This document shows positions 52,667 through 61,973 of a DNA stretch of 64,000 nucleotides, piece after piece. Below the pieces are notes generated by a model. It was given only the letters and a program-made list of their open reading frames with translations, ran no database searches and was not told the DNA's origin. Every line of letters starts with the position of its first letter. Within the stretch, counting starts at the first letter, position 1. Source of the DNA: Rhodococcus rhodnii (GTDB lineage Bacteria; Actinomycetota; Actinomycetes; Mycobacteriales; Pseudonocardiaceae); contig JOAA01000028.1 in the NCBI GenBank assembly GCA_000720375.1, positions 62,001 through 126,000 of the forward strand, in the 5' to 3' direction. The translations under genes and the position numbers were made by a program.

Positions 52667-53767
52667 TCAGCCGGCGCCGTGAATCAACCGGAGCTTGGGC
52701 CGCGCCTCGGAAAGTCCGATGAGAGCACGGAGTCGAGGTAGTCCAATGTGGAGCCGCGTGGCGAGCGCGGGCAGCGTGAGATCGTTTGCACTGGCGAGCT
52801 CGATGGCCAGCCTGAGCAATTCGGGCTGCTCGCCGGGATACCCGGAATTGACAGGTTCATGCGTCCGCCAGCCCAGCCTGGTGAGCGTCGCGATGACCCG
52901 CCGAAGCGTGGATTCGCTGTACACACCGAGATCTTTACCGCGGTAGACCAATGCGGCCGTCGAAACGCCGTAGTTGTCCGCGAGTTCCTTGAGCGCCGCG
53001 ATATCGACCGGCGTCGGCAATTGGTCCCGGATCTCGTTGGAGGGCATAAGGAATTCGGCGGCGAACGCATTGGCCTCGCGCTCGTGCTGCGGACTACCCG
53101 GCACAGGTTCGGGATGCAGCAGCAAATGCCCGAGTTCATGCGCGACGGAAAACCGCTGACGCATCGGATTTCCCTTGTACGTCAACGCGATGATCGGCCG
53201 GCCGTGCAGAGCGGACGAGAACGCGTCGATCGTGTCGCTGTCCAGCCCAGGAATCCGCGTGGTGACAACGCCGCGAGCTTCGAGATTTCGCACCAGATGC
53301 GCGGTCGGCCCGGACGAGATGGTCCACGCTTTGCGAACCATGCGCGCGGCGGCCGCCGGATCCCCGTGCGGAATGCCCATGGGAATGCCGACGTCCACCG
53401 CGGGCAGTTCGATCACGCGGTCCAGCTGTTCGACAACCTCCCAGAGCAACTCGACATGAGCAAGAGCCTGCTGGCGCTGCGTCGCGGTGGTCGCCCGCAA
53501 TGAACGAAAATGCGCCTGCGCGGTATCGAGATGCAACTGCGGCCGCCCAACCGTGAAGAACGAAACCGGTACGCCCAAAGCATCCGCACACCGGGACAAT
53601 GTCCCGGCACTCGGGCGGGACTGGCCGAGTTCGTACTGCGAAACCGCGGCCGCCGTGCGATCGATTGCCTCGGCGAGGTCCCGCTTGAGCCACCCGGCGA
53701 GCTCACGCGCCATCGTCAGCCGGGCAGGGGCGAATGCCTGCGCGGCTGCGGAGGCATCCGGGTACAC
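52667..53767 (-). CDS. XRE-family regulator fused to an ImmA/IrrE metallopeptidase
   Basis: The protein has 366 residues from GTG 53767. The helix-turn-helix lies at about residues 15-70 (LTMARELAGWLKRDLAEAID, VSQYELGQSRPSAGTLSR). The zinc peptidase domain holds FSVAHELGHLLLH followed by EREANAFAAEFLMP (third ligand). Such fusions are repressors whose peptidase half can cleave a repressor or sense stress, and they appear in mobile elements and toxin-antitoxin-like modules. It is downstream of an unknown 226-residue protein. Confidence 0.9.
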   Translation of the reverse strand: MYPDASAAAQAFAPARLTMARELAGWLKRDLAEAIDRTAAAVSQYELGQSRPSAGTLSRCADALGVPVSFFTVGRPQLHLDTAQAHFRSLRATTATQRQQALAHVELLWEVVEQLDRVIELPAVDVGIPMGIPHGDPAAAARMVRKAWTISSGPTAHLVRNLEARGVVTTRIPGLDSDTIDAFSSALHGRPIIALTYKGNPMRQRFSVAHELGHLLLHPEPVPGSPQHEREANAFAAEFLMPSNEIRDQLPTPVDIAALKELADNYGVSTAALVYRGKDLGVYSESTLRRVIATLTRLGWRTHEPVNSGYPGEQPELLRLAIELASANDLTLPALATRLHIGLPRLRALIGLSEARPKLRLIHGAG

Positions 53768-53861
53768 GGTCGAACTCCCATCGGGAAGGTGGCCAGGAGA
53801 TCATCACTGGACGCCTGACATGGTGGTCCAGTACGGAGAGTGGTGGCAGCCGGGCGGTCGG

Positions 53862-54542
53862 TCACCCAGCGGACCCGCGCCGCTGCTCTGTTCGTGGCCG
53901 CATCGGGATGGCAGGCGGTGACTCGTCGAACAGGGTGGGCCCCAACGGGCTGGCAAGCCACGGTGACGCCGGTCCGGTGCCGCTCTCGGCGATGTCCTGC
54001 AACCGCACGAACCACTCCCACGCGATATGGGTGTCGACCAGGCGGCCCTGACCCACCCACGCATCGGTCAGCCCACCATCCTCGGTGCCCGCCCAAGGAA
54101 GCAGGAGCAGTTCCCGCCCATCCAGCCACGCGTCGCGCCTGCCGAGCAGCGCCTCATCCTCCTGCGGCGCCAACAACTCACGACGAAGATCGCTGATGTC
54201 ACCCAGCGAGCCATGCGGACCCGCGGGAGCGTTGAACTGGTACACGCCGACCTGGTCCACCTTCAGCAGCACCGACTGGAACGCCGGATCGGCATCCAAC
54301 CCCGGAATGTCGACGTTCAGCGACTGCGCGGTCCGCAGCAGGTACTCGTAGCGATCGGTGCCGAAGCTGGTGTTGTTGTTCCAGTTCCCGCGATGGTTGT
54401 TCTTCCGTAACGGCTGGAGCTCGGCGGCTGCCTCGTGCGCGTCTTGCAGCCACTGGCAGATGTGCGTGACGAAGTCGAGCAGGTCCACCGGCCGGAGCAA
54501 GGCAGCCAGCCGCTCGACGTGCGCCGGATCGTTCCCCGTCAC
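53862..54542 (-). CDS. Uncharacterised protein paired with the XRE-ImmA gene
   Basis: GTG at 54542 with GGGGAGG close upstream gives 226 residues; GTG 54602 would add 20 low-complexity ones. It is soluble and acidic: an N-terminal helical part (LLRPVDLLDFVTHICQWLQDA), a WNNNTSFGTDRYEYLLRTAQ segment, and a C-terminal WFVRLQDIAES. No signal peptide, membrane segment or nuclease motif was found and I know of no family. The 94-bp gap and same strand suggest a two-gene unit with the regulator. Confidence 0.7.
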   Translation of the reverse strand: MTGNDPAHVERLAALLRPVDLLDFVTHICQWLQDAHEAAAELQPLRKNNHRGNWNNNTSFGTDRYEYLLRTAQSLNVDIPGLDADPAFQSVLLKVDQVGVYQFNAPAGPHGSLGDISDLRRELLAPQEDEALLGRRDAWLDGRELLLLPWAGTEDGGLTDAWVGQGRLVDTHIAWEWFVRLQDIAESGTGPASPWLASPLGPTLFDESPPAIPMRPRTEQRRGSAG

Positions 54543-54704
54543 CGCGCCCTCCCCGCTTGATCCCCGACGGCCTTCCTGGGTCGTGTCACTTGATTTTGAC
54601 ACGAGATCCGGTCACGGCTCGGGACCCGGGACAGGGCGTGTCGCAGCGACAAAAACGGGCTGACCTGTAGGGGAGGGAAGGTGACCACGGAGCGGCGTGA
54701 TTTT

Positions 54705-54797
54705 GTGTGGAGGGGCGCCGCAAATAAGCTTGTCGGCGGGGCAGGGCCGCAGGTCCTGCCCGCTTTCCCTGTCCTTTGCGGCGCAGAGGCTCCACAC
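54705..54797 (+). other. Extended folded element in the hrcA 5' region
   Basis: Arms pair in two blocks: 54705-54712 with 54790-54797 (8 bp, GTGTGGAG) and 54715-54724 with 54775-54784 (10 bp, GCGCCGCAAA). They are separated by small internal bulges. Inside, 54739-54745 pairs with 54755-54761 (GGGCAGG and complement). The region lies between the divergent 226-aa gene and hrcA, ends 73 bp before the hrcA start and matches no RNA family I know. It may be a structured leader or a cruciform regulator site. Confidence 0.65.
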
Positions 54798-54870
54798 GTG
54801 GCGCAATCCGGCCCGGCCGCTCCGTAAACTTGAACTCGGTACTGGCAACTGTCGAGCGGGGAGGGCCGTG

Positions 54871-55890
54871 GTGAACGCCGACGAACGTCGTTTCGAAGTG
54901 CTGCGCGCGATCGTCGCCGACTACGTCTCCAATCACGAGCCGGTGGCGTCGAAAGCCATCGTCGACCGGCACAACCTGGGCGTTTCCAGTGCGACGGTCC
55001 GCAACGACATGGCCTCGCTGGAAGAAGACGGCTACATCATGCAGCCGCACACCAGCGCGGGCCGCATCCCCACCGACAAGGGCTACCGCCTGTTCGTCGA
55101 CCGGTTGTCCGAGGTCAAGCCGCTCTCCGGGGCTGAGCGGCGGGCGATCGGCACCTTCCTCGAGGGCGCGGTCGACCTCGACGACGTCCTTCGCCGCAGT
55201 GTCCGGCTGCTGGCCCAGTTGACCAGGCAGGTCGCCGTCGTGCAGTACCCGACGCTGACCCGCTCGACGGTCCGGCACATCGAACTCGTGCTGATCACTC
55301 CGGCCAGGGTGATGCTCGTGATGATCACCGACACCGGGCGGGTCGACCAGCGGATGGTCGACCTCGGCGACGTGCTCACCGAGGACACGCTGGCCAGGAT
55401 GCGGGCGATGATCAACTCCGGGCTCGCCGGGCAGCGGCTGACCGATGCCGCGGTCAAGGTCGCCGAGGTGGTCGAGAACGCACCGAACGACCTGCGCGAC
55501 GTGATGATCCGGGTCGGCTCGGTGCTGGTCGAGTCCCTGGTCGAACACCCGGAGGAGCGGCTGGTCCTCGGCGGCACCGCCAACCTGACCCGCAACGTCG
55601 CGGACTTCCCCGGTTCGCTGCGCCAGGTGCTGGAAGCGCTGGAGGAACAGGTTGTCATCCTCAAACTGCTCGCGTCGGCACGGGACGCGGGCACACTGAC
55701 AGTGCACATCGGTGGCGAGAACGAGGCCGAGGAGATGCGCAGCACGTCCGTCGTCTCGATCGGTTACGGCGGCACCGAACTACTTGGCGGAATGGGAGTC
55801 GTCGGCCCGACGCGGATGGACTACCCGGGAACTATCGCGGCGGTGCGCGCGGTTGCCAACTACGTCGGGGAGATTCTGACAGCTCGATGA
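54871..55890 (+). CDS. hrcA: Heat-inducible transcription repressor HrcA
   Basis: The protein has 339 residues from GTG 54871 with GGGGAGG 6 nt upstream (GTG 54868 is the alternative). The winged helix includes [30 protein letters not shown] and [20 protein letters not shown]; the HrcA domain ends [21 protein letters not shown]. HrcA represses chaperonin operons at CIRCE sites with GroEL as thermosensor. No CIRCE element was found upstream here, so autoregulation is not evident. It is followed by dnaJ. Confidence 0.96.
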   Translation: MNADERRFEVLRAIVADYVSNHEPVASKAIVDRHNLGVSSATVRNDMASLEEDGYIMQPHTSAGRIPTDKGYRLFVDRLSEVKPLSGAERRAIGTFLEGAVDLDDVLRRSVRLLAQLTRQVAVVQYPTLTRSTVRHIELVLITPARVMLVMITDTGRVDQRMVDLGDVLTEDTLARMRAMINSGLAGQRLTDAAVKVAEVVENAPNDLRDVMIRVGSVLVESLVEHPEERLVLGGTANLTRNVADFPGSLRQVLEALEEQVVILKLLASARDAGTLTVHIGGENEAEEMRSTSVVSIGYGGTELLGGMGVVGPTRMDYPGTIAAVRAVANYVGEILTAR

Positions 55891-55954
55891 CCAACAACAA
55901 CGGGGCGGAGCCGGGTGCGGTGGCAAACCGCGGACCGCACTGCGGCAGGAGGAC

Positions 55955-57118
55955 ATGACGAAGGTGGCCAGGGACTATTACGGCATCCTGGGCGTGCAGC
56001 GCAATGCCAGTGCCGACGAGATCAAGCGCGCGTACCGCAAGCTCGCGCGTGAACTGCACCCGGACGTCAACCCGGACGAGGCGGCGCAGCACAAGTTCAA
56101 AGAGGTGACGGCCGCCTACGAGGTGCTGTCCGACCCACAGAAGCGCAAGATCGTCGACATGGGCGGCGACCCGCTGGAGAACGGCGGTGGCGCGGGCGGC
56201 ATGCGTGACCCGTTCGCCGGCTTCGGTCTCGGCGACATCATGGACGCCTTCTTCGGCGCGGCCGCCGGTGGCGGGACGCGTGGGCCGCGTAGCCGCGTGC
56301 AGCCAGGCGCCGACGCGCTGATCCGGATGCGGCTGACCCTCGAGGAGTGCCTCACCGGCGTCAGCCGCGAGCTGACGGTCGATACGGCCATCCTGTGCGA
56401 GCTGTGCCGTGGCTCGGGTTGTGCTGAGGGCACGTCGCCCGAGGTATGTGAGACCTGTGGTGGTCGCGGCGAGATCCAGGCCGTGCAGCGGTCGTTCCTC
56501 GGTCAGGTCGTCACCGCACGGCCGTGCCCGGTGTGCCGTGGCCTCGGTGAGGTCATCCCGGACCCGTGCCGCCAGTGCGCGGGTGATGGCCGTGTCCGTT
56601 CTCGTCGGACGATCGTGGCGAAGGTTCCGCCGGGTGTCGCGGAGGGCATGCGCGTGCGGTTGTCGGGTCAGGGCGAGGTCGGTCCTGGCGGGGGTCCCGC
56701 CGGCGACCTCTACGTCGAGGTGGAGGAGCAGCCGCACTCGACCTTTGAGCGCTCCGGCGCGGATCTGCACTGCACGCTGCGCGTCCCGATGACGACGGCC
56801 GCGCTCGGCGCGGTGCTCCCGTTGGAGACGCTCGACGGTGTCGAAGAGCTGGAGCTCGAACCTGGCACACAGCACGGCACGGAACTCGTGATGAGCGGCC
56901 GTGGCATGCCGAAGCTGCGTCAGTCCGGCCGGGTCGACGGCCGCGGCGACCTGCATGTGCACGTGGACGTCGAGGTGCCGACGCGCCTGGACTCCCGCCA
57001 GCAGGAGTTGTTGCGGGAACTGGCAACCCTGCGCGGTGAGGACGAAGGCGGCTTGGCCACGACGAATGGCAAGGGCGGCGGGTTCTTCTCACGGATGCGG
57101 TCACACCGTTCTCGATAA
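55955..57118 (+). CDS. dnaJ: Chaperone protein DnaJ (DnaJ2-type, hrcA-linked)
   Basis: The protein has 387 residues from ATG 55955, just after AGGAGG; GTG 55964 ([10 protein letters not shown]) is equally possible. J domain with HPD ([10 protein letters not shown]), a Gly/Phe-rich linker, four CxxCxGxG zinc repeats ([32 protein letters not shown]) and the C-terminal substrate domain are all present. It is a co-chaperone that stimulates DnaK. The hrcA-dnaJ order is conserved in actinobacteria. It is 9 bp before rsmE. Confidence 0.96.
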   Translation: MTKVARDYYGILGVQRNASADEIKRAYRKLARELHPDVNPDEAAQHKFKEVTAAYEVLSDPQKRKIVDMGGDPLENGGGAGGMRDPFAGFGLGDIMDAFFGAAAGGGTRGPRSRVQPGADALIRMRLTLEECLTGVSRELTVDTAILCELCRGSGCAEGTSPEVCETCGGRGEIQAVQRSFLGQVVTARPCPVCRGLGEVIPDPCRQCAGDGRVRSRRTIVAKVPPGVAEGMRVRLSGQGEVGPGGGPAGDLYVEVEEQPHSTFERSGADLHCTLRVPMTTAALGAVLPLETLDGVEELELEPGTQHGTELVMSGRGMPKLRQSGRVDGRGDLHVHVDVEVPTRLDSRQQELLRELATLRGEDEGGLATTNGKGGGFFSRMRSHRSR

Positions 57119-57127
57119 GGATTTCCG

Positions 57128-57871
57128 GTGAGCACCACTCCACCGCTGTTCCTGGTCGACGCGCTGCCACAAGGGGACGACTTCGTCCTTGACGGTCCGG
57201 AAGGCCGGCACGCGGCAACAGTGAAACGCTTGCGCCCCGGCGAAAGCCTGACGGTGTCCGACGGCGCCGGCGGGTTGGCGGCGTGTGTCGTCGACGGCCC
57301 GGCGGGCAAGGATTCGTTGCGGTTGCGGGTGATCGGACGATCCGATGTGCCCGCGCCGCAGCCGCGCGTGGTCATCGCACAAGCGTTGGTCAAAGGCGAT
57401 CGCGGTGAGCTCGCGGTGGAATTGGCGACCGAAGCGGGCGCCGACGCGATCGTGCCGTGGCGCGCGTCGCGGTGCGTGGCCAAATGGGAAGACGGGCCGC
57501 GTGGCGAGAAAGCCTTGGCACGCTGGCGGAACACAGTGCGCGAAGCCGCGAAACAAGCCCGTCGCCCATGGGTCCCCGAGGTTCACGACCCTGTCGACAC
57601 CAAGGGCTTGGTGAAGCTCGTCGACGGCGCCACCGCACTGGTCCTCGAAGGCTCGGCCAAGCAGCGCCTGACCGAGATCTCCTTGCCACAGCAGGGAGAC
57701 ATCGTGGTCGTCGTCGGACCTGAAGGCGGCGTCAGCGAAGAAGAGATCGTGGCGCTGGAAAGCGCGGGCGCGCAGGCTGTCCGGCTTGGGCCGAGCGTCC
57801 TGCGCGCCTCAACGGCAGCGGCCGTGGCGCTAGGCGCCATCGGCGCGCTCACCGCGCGCTGGTCGGCCTAA
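57128..57871 (+). CDS. rsmE: 16S rRNA (uracil(1498)-N3)-methyltransferase
   Basis: The protein has 247 residues. An N-terminal PUA-like part precedes a SPOUT knot with VVVVGPEGGVSEEEI and RLGPSVLRASTAAAVAL, the SAM-binding trefoil motifs. It methylates U1498 in the decoding region of 16S rRNA. It is co-transcribed with dnaJ as in many Gram-positive bacteria. Its stop overlaps the convergent peptidase gene by 4 bp. Confidence 0.95.
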   Translation: MSTTPPLFLVDALPQGDDFVLDGPEGRHAATVKRLRPGESLTVSDGAGGLAACVVDGPAGKDSLRLRVIGRSDVPAPQPRVVIAQALVKGDRGELAVELATEAGADAIVPWRASRCVAKWEDGPRGEKALARWRNTVREAAKQARRPWVPEVHDPVDTKGLVKLVDGATALVLEGSAKQRLTEISLPQQGDIVVVVGPEGGVSEEEIVALESAGAQAVRLGPSVLRASTAAAVALGAIGALTARWSA

Positions 57872-59421
57872 GCGCCGAACGGGTTGGCGTCGAGCTTGCA
57901 GACCTTGCCTGCCTCAGGGAACTTCCCGGAGATCAGGTAGTCCCGCTTGACCTGCTCGGTGCACGTGCTCGGGGCCAGCATGCTGGAGTGGCCGTAGCCC
58001 TCGGTCACGAAAACCCTTGCCCTGGCCAGTTCGTTGGCGCCGTCGATCGCACCGTGCAACGGCGTCGACGGGTCGTACCGGTTGTTCAGCACCAGGATTT
58101 CCGCTGAGGTACGGCGGTTCCATGGACCGGTGTACCGGTCGGTGTCCCCTGCCTGCCAGAACGCGCAGCTCATCATGTCGAACACGCTCAACCGGCCGAA
58201 GTACGGGATCCGCTGGTCCTCCGATACCGCGGACTTGCTGTAAATCGCTGTGTCGGTGGGGAAATTGCTGTCCGAGCACTGGATCGCGTTGAACGCCTCA
58301 GTCCGGTTGGACGTGTACGGCTCACCCTTACGCACTGCTGCCGTACGGGAAACGGTCGTGTCGCGGGCGTCGTACAAACGCTGATACAGCTTGGCGAGGT
58401 CGGGCCACGCGCTGACCGACGCGTAATCCCATGCCATGTTGGAGATCCCGGACCACGTCCAGGTCTCCGGGCCTTCGTCGCCTTCGATGGTGATCGGGCC
58501 CTGCTTGGCACGCTCCGCGATGGCCGCGTACTTCGCCTTCAGATCACCCCCGGAGAAAGCGCACTTCGGGCCGGACTCCGCGCAGAGCTTGAGGAACTGC
58601 TCGTGCGTCTCGGCCACGCCGCGGGACACGTCCTGCCTGGTGTCCAACGGAACCTTGAACCCGGAGTCGCCACGGCCCACCGCGTTGCCGACGAAGTCCA
58701 TCGACCCGTCGAACACCATCGCCCTGATCCGGTTGGGGAACAGGTTGGCGTAGATCGCACCGAGATGCGTGCCGTACGAGATGCCGTGGTAGTTGATCTT
58801 CTCCTCGCCGACCGCCCGCCGGAGCATGTCCAAGTCACGAGCGGTGTTCGCGGTCGAGGCGTGCTTGAGAATCGGGCCGGCCTTCTGCTCGCAGAGATAG
58901 GCCAGTTCCTTGGACTTCTCGTAGAACGGCGCCTCCCCGGCCGGATCGACCGGCATCTCCGGGAACGAGCCGAAGAAATCCTGCTGCTCGGCAAGCGTGT
59001 CGAAGCACCGGACGGCCGCGCTGTTGGCGATGCCGCGGGGATCCCACGAGACGAGGTCGAACCGCGAGCGCAACTCGTCGGAGAACAACCATGGCCATTT
59101 GGCCCGTTCGCGAAGCCGTTGCAGGCCGCTCGCGCCGGGACCGCCGAAGTTCACGAAGAGTGTGCCGATCCGCTTGGCGGAGTCGGCGGCGGGCAGTTTG
59201 ATGACCGCCAGATCGATCCGGGTACCAAACGGATTGTCGTAGTCCAACGGCACGGAAACGGTGGAACACTGGAATCCGTCATTGCAGTCCGACCAGGTCA
59301 ACGCCGGTGCCGCAGCTTCGCCGGCTGCGGCGACGGGTAACGCGACCGTGGAACAGACAGTCGCCGCGGCACTCGCCACAAGGGCGAAACGTGCCACGAC
59401 ACCCCCAGCAGTCTTGTGCAC
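57868..59421 (-). CDS. Secreted alpha/beta-hydrolase, tripeptidyl aminopeptidase type
   Basis: The protein has 517 residues from GTG 59421. A Sec signal peptide (about 1-32, FALVASAAATVCSTVALPVAAAG) precedes the hydrolase fold with oxyanion motif NFGGPGASG, nucleophile GISYGTHLG, acid in NNRYDPSTPLHGA and His in EGYGHSSML. A C-terminal TAP-like domain is typical of Streptomyces secreted tripeptidyl aminopeptidases and related peptidases. Four or more cysteines suggest disulfides. It is monocistronic. Confidence 0.9.
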   Translation of the reverse strand: MHKTAGGVVARFALVASAAATVCSTVALPVAAAGEAAAPALTWSDCNDGFQCSTVSVPLDYDNPFGTRIDLAVIKLPAADSAKRIGTLFVNFGGPGASGLQRLRERAKWPWLFSDELRSRFDLVSWDPRGIANSAAVRCFDTLAEQQDFFGSFPEMPVDPAGEAPFYEKSKELAYLCEQKAGPILKHASTANTARDLDMLRRAVGEEKINYHGISYGTHLGAIYANLFPNRIRAMVFDGSMDFVGNAVGRGDSGFKVPLDTRQDVSRGVAETHEQFLKLCAESGPKCAFSGGDLKAKYAAIAERAKQGPITIEGDEGPETWTWSGISNMAWDYASVSAWPDLAKLYQRLYDARDTTVSRTAAVRKGEPYTSNRTEAFNAIQCSDSNFPTDTAIYSKSAVSEDQRIPYFGRLSVFDMMSCAFWQAGDTDRYTGPWNRRTSAEILVLNNRYDPSTPLHGAIDGANELARARVFVTEGYGHSSMLAPSTCTEQVKRDYLISGKFPEAGKVCKLDANPFGA

Positions 59422-59823
59422 AGTGAGGCATCCTTCCGTTAGGTAGGAAATGCGAGCGAACGCTCCACGGACTGGACGCGCGTACACTGGGGGAGGTTGC
59501 CGTCCATCGGGAAAGATCAATTTTCCCGACCTGGTGGCGCACTTGGTGATGGACGGTCTACGCTCTGCCTCGAAGGCCGAGGCCTTGATGCTCACCTGGG
59601 CATCAAACAAGACTTGGCGCTCTGTGAAGAGCGCCGATAAGCCGCCGGACACCTCCCCCCTCGGTCCGGCGGAGCCGCGCTGCGGTGGGCTCACGCTCCC
59701 GCAGCGCGGCGTCCATAAACCCCTCGCTCAATCCGAAGCAATTGCGCGTACCACCCCGTGTCCACTGCAGTGGACGCTCATGGGGTGTGAATTCACGGGG
59801 TGATCCCCTATTAGTCTTCGCGC
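59422..59823. other. 402-bp intergenic region with a run of hairpins
   Basis: No gene is supported between the divergent peptidase and HIT genes. Apart from promoters near the two ends, the middle carries four consecutive inverted repeats, listed separately. A PstI-centred palindrome GTCCACTGCAGTGGAC lies at 59759-59774. Confidence 0.6.
59585..59710. repeat. Four consecutive hairpins of increasing stem length
   Basis: Perfect inverted repeats, in order: 59585-59591 with 59600-59606 (7 bp); 59616-59623 with 59628-59635 (8 bp, 4-nt loop); 59642-59650 with 59664-59672 (9 bp); 59674-59685 with 59699-59710 (12 bp). Sequences are unrelated to one another. The last two could terminate transcription; the group may instead be part of a structured RNA. 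Confidence 0.75.
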
Positions 59824-60174
59824 ATGAACTCTGAGTGCTTGTTCTGCCGCATCATCGCCGGCGAATTGCCCTCGACCGTCGTTCACGAGACCGAGACCAC
59901 GTTCGCCTTCCGCGATCTGCACCCGCAGGCCAGGACGCACATCCTGATCGTGCCGCGGGCGCACTTCACCGACGCGGTCGACCTGGCCAAGGGGCAGCCC
60001 GAGCTGCTCACCGACATCACCCTCGCCGCAGGTCAGATCGCGCAGCAGGAGGGCTTGGCCGAGCCGGGCTACCGGCTGGTGTTCAACACCGGACCAGCCG
60101 CGGGCCAGACCGTTTTCCACGTTCACATGCACCTGCTCGGCGGTGAACAGCTGGGTCACTTCGGCGCCCCGTGA
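59824..60174 (+). CDS. HIT-family nucleotide hydrolase/transferase
   Basis: The protein has 116 residues. CLFCRIIAGELPSTVVHE opens the family and the histidine triad is QTVFHVHMHLLGG. HIT (HINT-like) proteins hydrolyse adenosine 5'-phosphoramidates and related nucleotides. It is first of the PhoH-ybeY-HlyC-era block, as in mycobacteria and streptomycetes. Confidence 0.95.
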   Translation: MNSECLFCRIIAGELPSTVVHETETTFAFRDLHPQARTHILIVPRAHFTDAVDLAKGQPELLTDITLAAGQIAQQEGLAEPGYRLVFNTGPAAGQTVFHVHMHLLGGEQLGHFGAP

Positions 60175-60279
60175 GCAGGTATTCGCTGCGACTTTGGTGG
60201 CGCGTCCGGCTAGCATCGTCAATGTCAGCAACCAACGACTAGCAGGGCGCGTCAGCGCAGAAAGCAGGCCAGAGGCCTC

Positions 60280-61398
60280 GTGGCCGGTACCGCACCGGGT
60301 GGAGCCGCCCGATCATCCGAGACTCCCCTCAACGGGAAGAACGGCTCGGTGGACCCGTCGCAGTCCACCCTCTCGTCAGACCAGCCCGGTCATGCGGCGC
60401 AATCCAGGTTCTCCGTGCCCGAGTCGGCGTTGTTGTCGCTGCTCGGCTCCCGTGACGAGAACCTTCGCATCGTCGAGGAACTCCTGGCCGCGGACGTGCA
60501 TGTCCGGGGCAACGAGGTCACCTTGTCGGGCACGCCTGCCGACGTCGCGTTCGCCGAGCGGGTCTTCGCCGAACTGGCCACCCTCGCGGGCAGCGGCCAG
60601 CCGCTGAGCGCGGACGCCGTGCGGCGCTCGATCGCGATGCTCTCGGCCGGCACGGCCGAGTCGCCCGCCGAGGTGCTCAGCCTGGACATCCTGTCCCGGC
60701 GTGGCCGCACCATCCGGCCGAAGACGCTGAACCAGAAGCACTACGTCGACGCGATCGACAAGCACACCGTCGTGTTCGGCATCGGCCCGGCCGGTACCGG
60801 CAAGACGTACCTGGCGATGGCCAAGGCCGTGCAGGCGTTGCAGGCCAAGCAGGTCAACCGGATCATCCTGACCCGGCCCGCGGTCGAGGCGGGAGAGCGG
60901 CTGGGCTACCTGCCCGGCACCCTCTACGAGAAGATCGACCCGTACCTGCGTCCGCTGTACGACGCGCTGCACGACATGGTCGACCCGGAGTCGATCCCGC
61001 GGCTGACCCAGGCGGGCACGATCGAGGTCGCGCCGCTGGCGTACATGCGTGGCCGCACGCTCAACGACGCGTTCATCATCCTGGACGAGGCGCAGAACAC
61101 CACGCCGGAACAGATGAAGATGTTTCTGACCAGGCTCGGGTTCTCGTCCAAGATCGTGGTCACCGGTGACGTCACCCAGGTCGACCTGCCCGGCGGGCAG
61201 CGTTCCGGCCTCAAGGTGGTCCGGGAGATCCTCGACGGCGTCGAAGACGTTCACTTCTCCACGCTGACCAGCGCGGACGTGGTGCGGCACAAGCTGGTCG
61301 CGGACATCGTGGACGCGTACGAGCGGTGGCAGGCGACCGAGGACCAGACCGAGGTCCGCAAGCCACGCACCGGCAGTGACCACCGTCGTGGTCGATGA
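60280..61398 (+). CDS. PhoH-like ATPase
   Basis: The protein has 372 residues from GTG 60280; the first ~45 are low-complexity, and GTG 60349 is an alternative start. A KH-like N-terminal domain (about 45-130) precedes the ATPase with Walker A GIGPAGTGKTYLAM, RIILTRPAVEAGERLGYLPG and Walker B FIILDEAQNTTPEQMKMFLTR. PhoH proteins are linked to RNA metabolism and often act near YbeY, encoded 12 bp downstream. Confidence 0.94.
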   Translation: MAGTAPGGAARSSETPLNGKNGSVDPSQSTLSSDQPGHAAQSRFSVPESALLSLLGSRDENLRIVEELLAADVHVRGNEVTLSGTPADVAFAERVFAELATLAGSGQPLSADAVRRSIAMLSAGTAESPAEVLSLDILSRRGRTIRPKTLNQKHYVDAIDKHTVVFGIGPAGTGKTYLAMAKAVQALQAKQVNRIILTRPAVEAGERLGYLPGTLYEKIDPYLRPLYDALHDMVDPESIPRLTQAGTIEVAPLAYMRGRTLNDAFIILDEAQNTTPEQMKMFLTRLGFSSKIVVTGDVTQVDLPGGQRSGLKVVREILDGVEDVHFSTLTSADVVRHKLVADIVDAYERWQATEDQTEVRKPRTGSDHRRGR

Positions 61399-61410
61399 GG
61401 TTTTGAACAC

Positions 61411-61959
61411 GTGAGTATCGAGATAGCCAATGAATCCGGCGTGGCGGTCGACGACGCGTCGATCGTCGCCGCCGCCCGGTTCGCCCTCGACCGGATGGGC
61501 GTGAGCAGGCTCGCCGAGTTGTCGATCATGCTCGTCGACCTCGACGTCATGGCCGACCTGCACGAGCGCTGGATGGACCTGCCCGGTCCGACCGACGTGA
61601 TGGCGTTCCCGCAGGACGAGCTGGACTCCGTGCGCCGCCCGGACGCCTCCGAGGCCGGCCCGGCGCTGCTCGGCGACATCGTGCTGTGCCCGGCGTTCGC
61701 CAAGGACCAGGCCCGTAAGGCCGGTCACAGCCTGCTGGACGAGCTGCACCTGCTGACCGTGCACGGCTGCCTGCACCTGCTCGGCTACGACCACGCCGAG
61801 CCGGCCGAGGAACGCGAGATGTTCTCCCTGCAGAACCGGATTCTCGCGGACTTCCGGGTGGCCAGGGCCGAGGCCAGACGGCTGGCCGTCCAGCGCAGCG
61901 CCGACGACAAGGTGCTCGGCGCGGTGGGCCTGGACGAGCCCAAACGTCCCCATAACTGA
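61411..61959 (+). CDS. ybeY: Endoribonuclease YbeY / rRNA maturation factor
   Basis: The protein has 182 residues from GTG 61411. The zinc site is [15 protein letters not shown] (HxxxHxxxxxH), with [17 protein letters not shown] upstream. YbeY is a single-strand-specific metalloRNase for 16S rRNA 3' maturation and ribosome quality control. A ~20-residue charged tail beyond the conserved end is typical of actinobacteria. Confidence 0.96.
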   Translation: MSIEIANESGVAVDDASIVAAARFALDRMGVSRLAELSIMLVDLDVMADLHERWMDLPGPTDVMAFPQDELDSVRRPDASEAGPALLGDIVLCPAFAKDQARKAGHSLLDELHLLTVHGCLHLLGYDHAEPAEEREMFSLQNRILADFRVARAEARRLAVQRSADDKVLGAVGLDEPKRPHN

Positions 61960-61973
61960 ATCGAGGTCCCGCG

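Noticed and set aside
54603..54870. CIRCE element before hrcA
   Set aside because: No TTAGCACTC-N9-GAGTGCTAA-like repeat could be found; only the unrelated folded element is present.
59759..59774. Palindrome GTCCACTGCAGTGGAC as a specific operator
   Set aside because: It is a single palindrome without a second copy or known consensus; recorded in the intergenic entry only.
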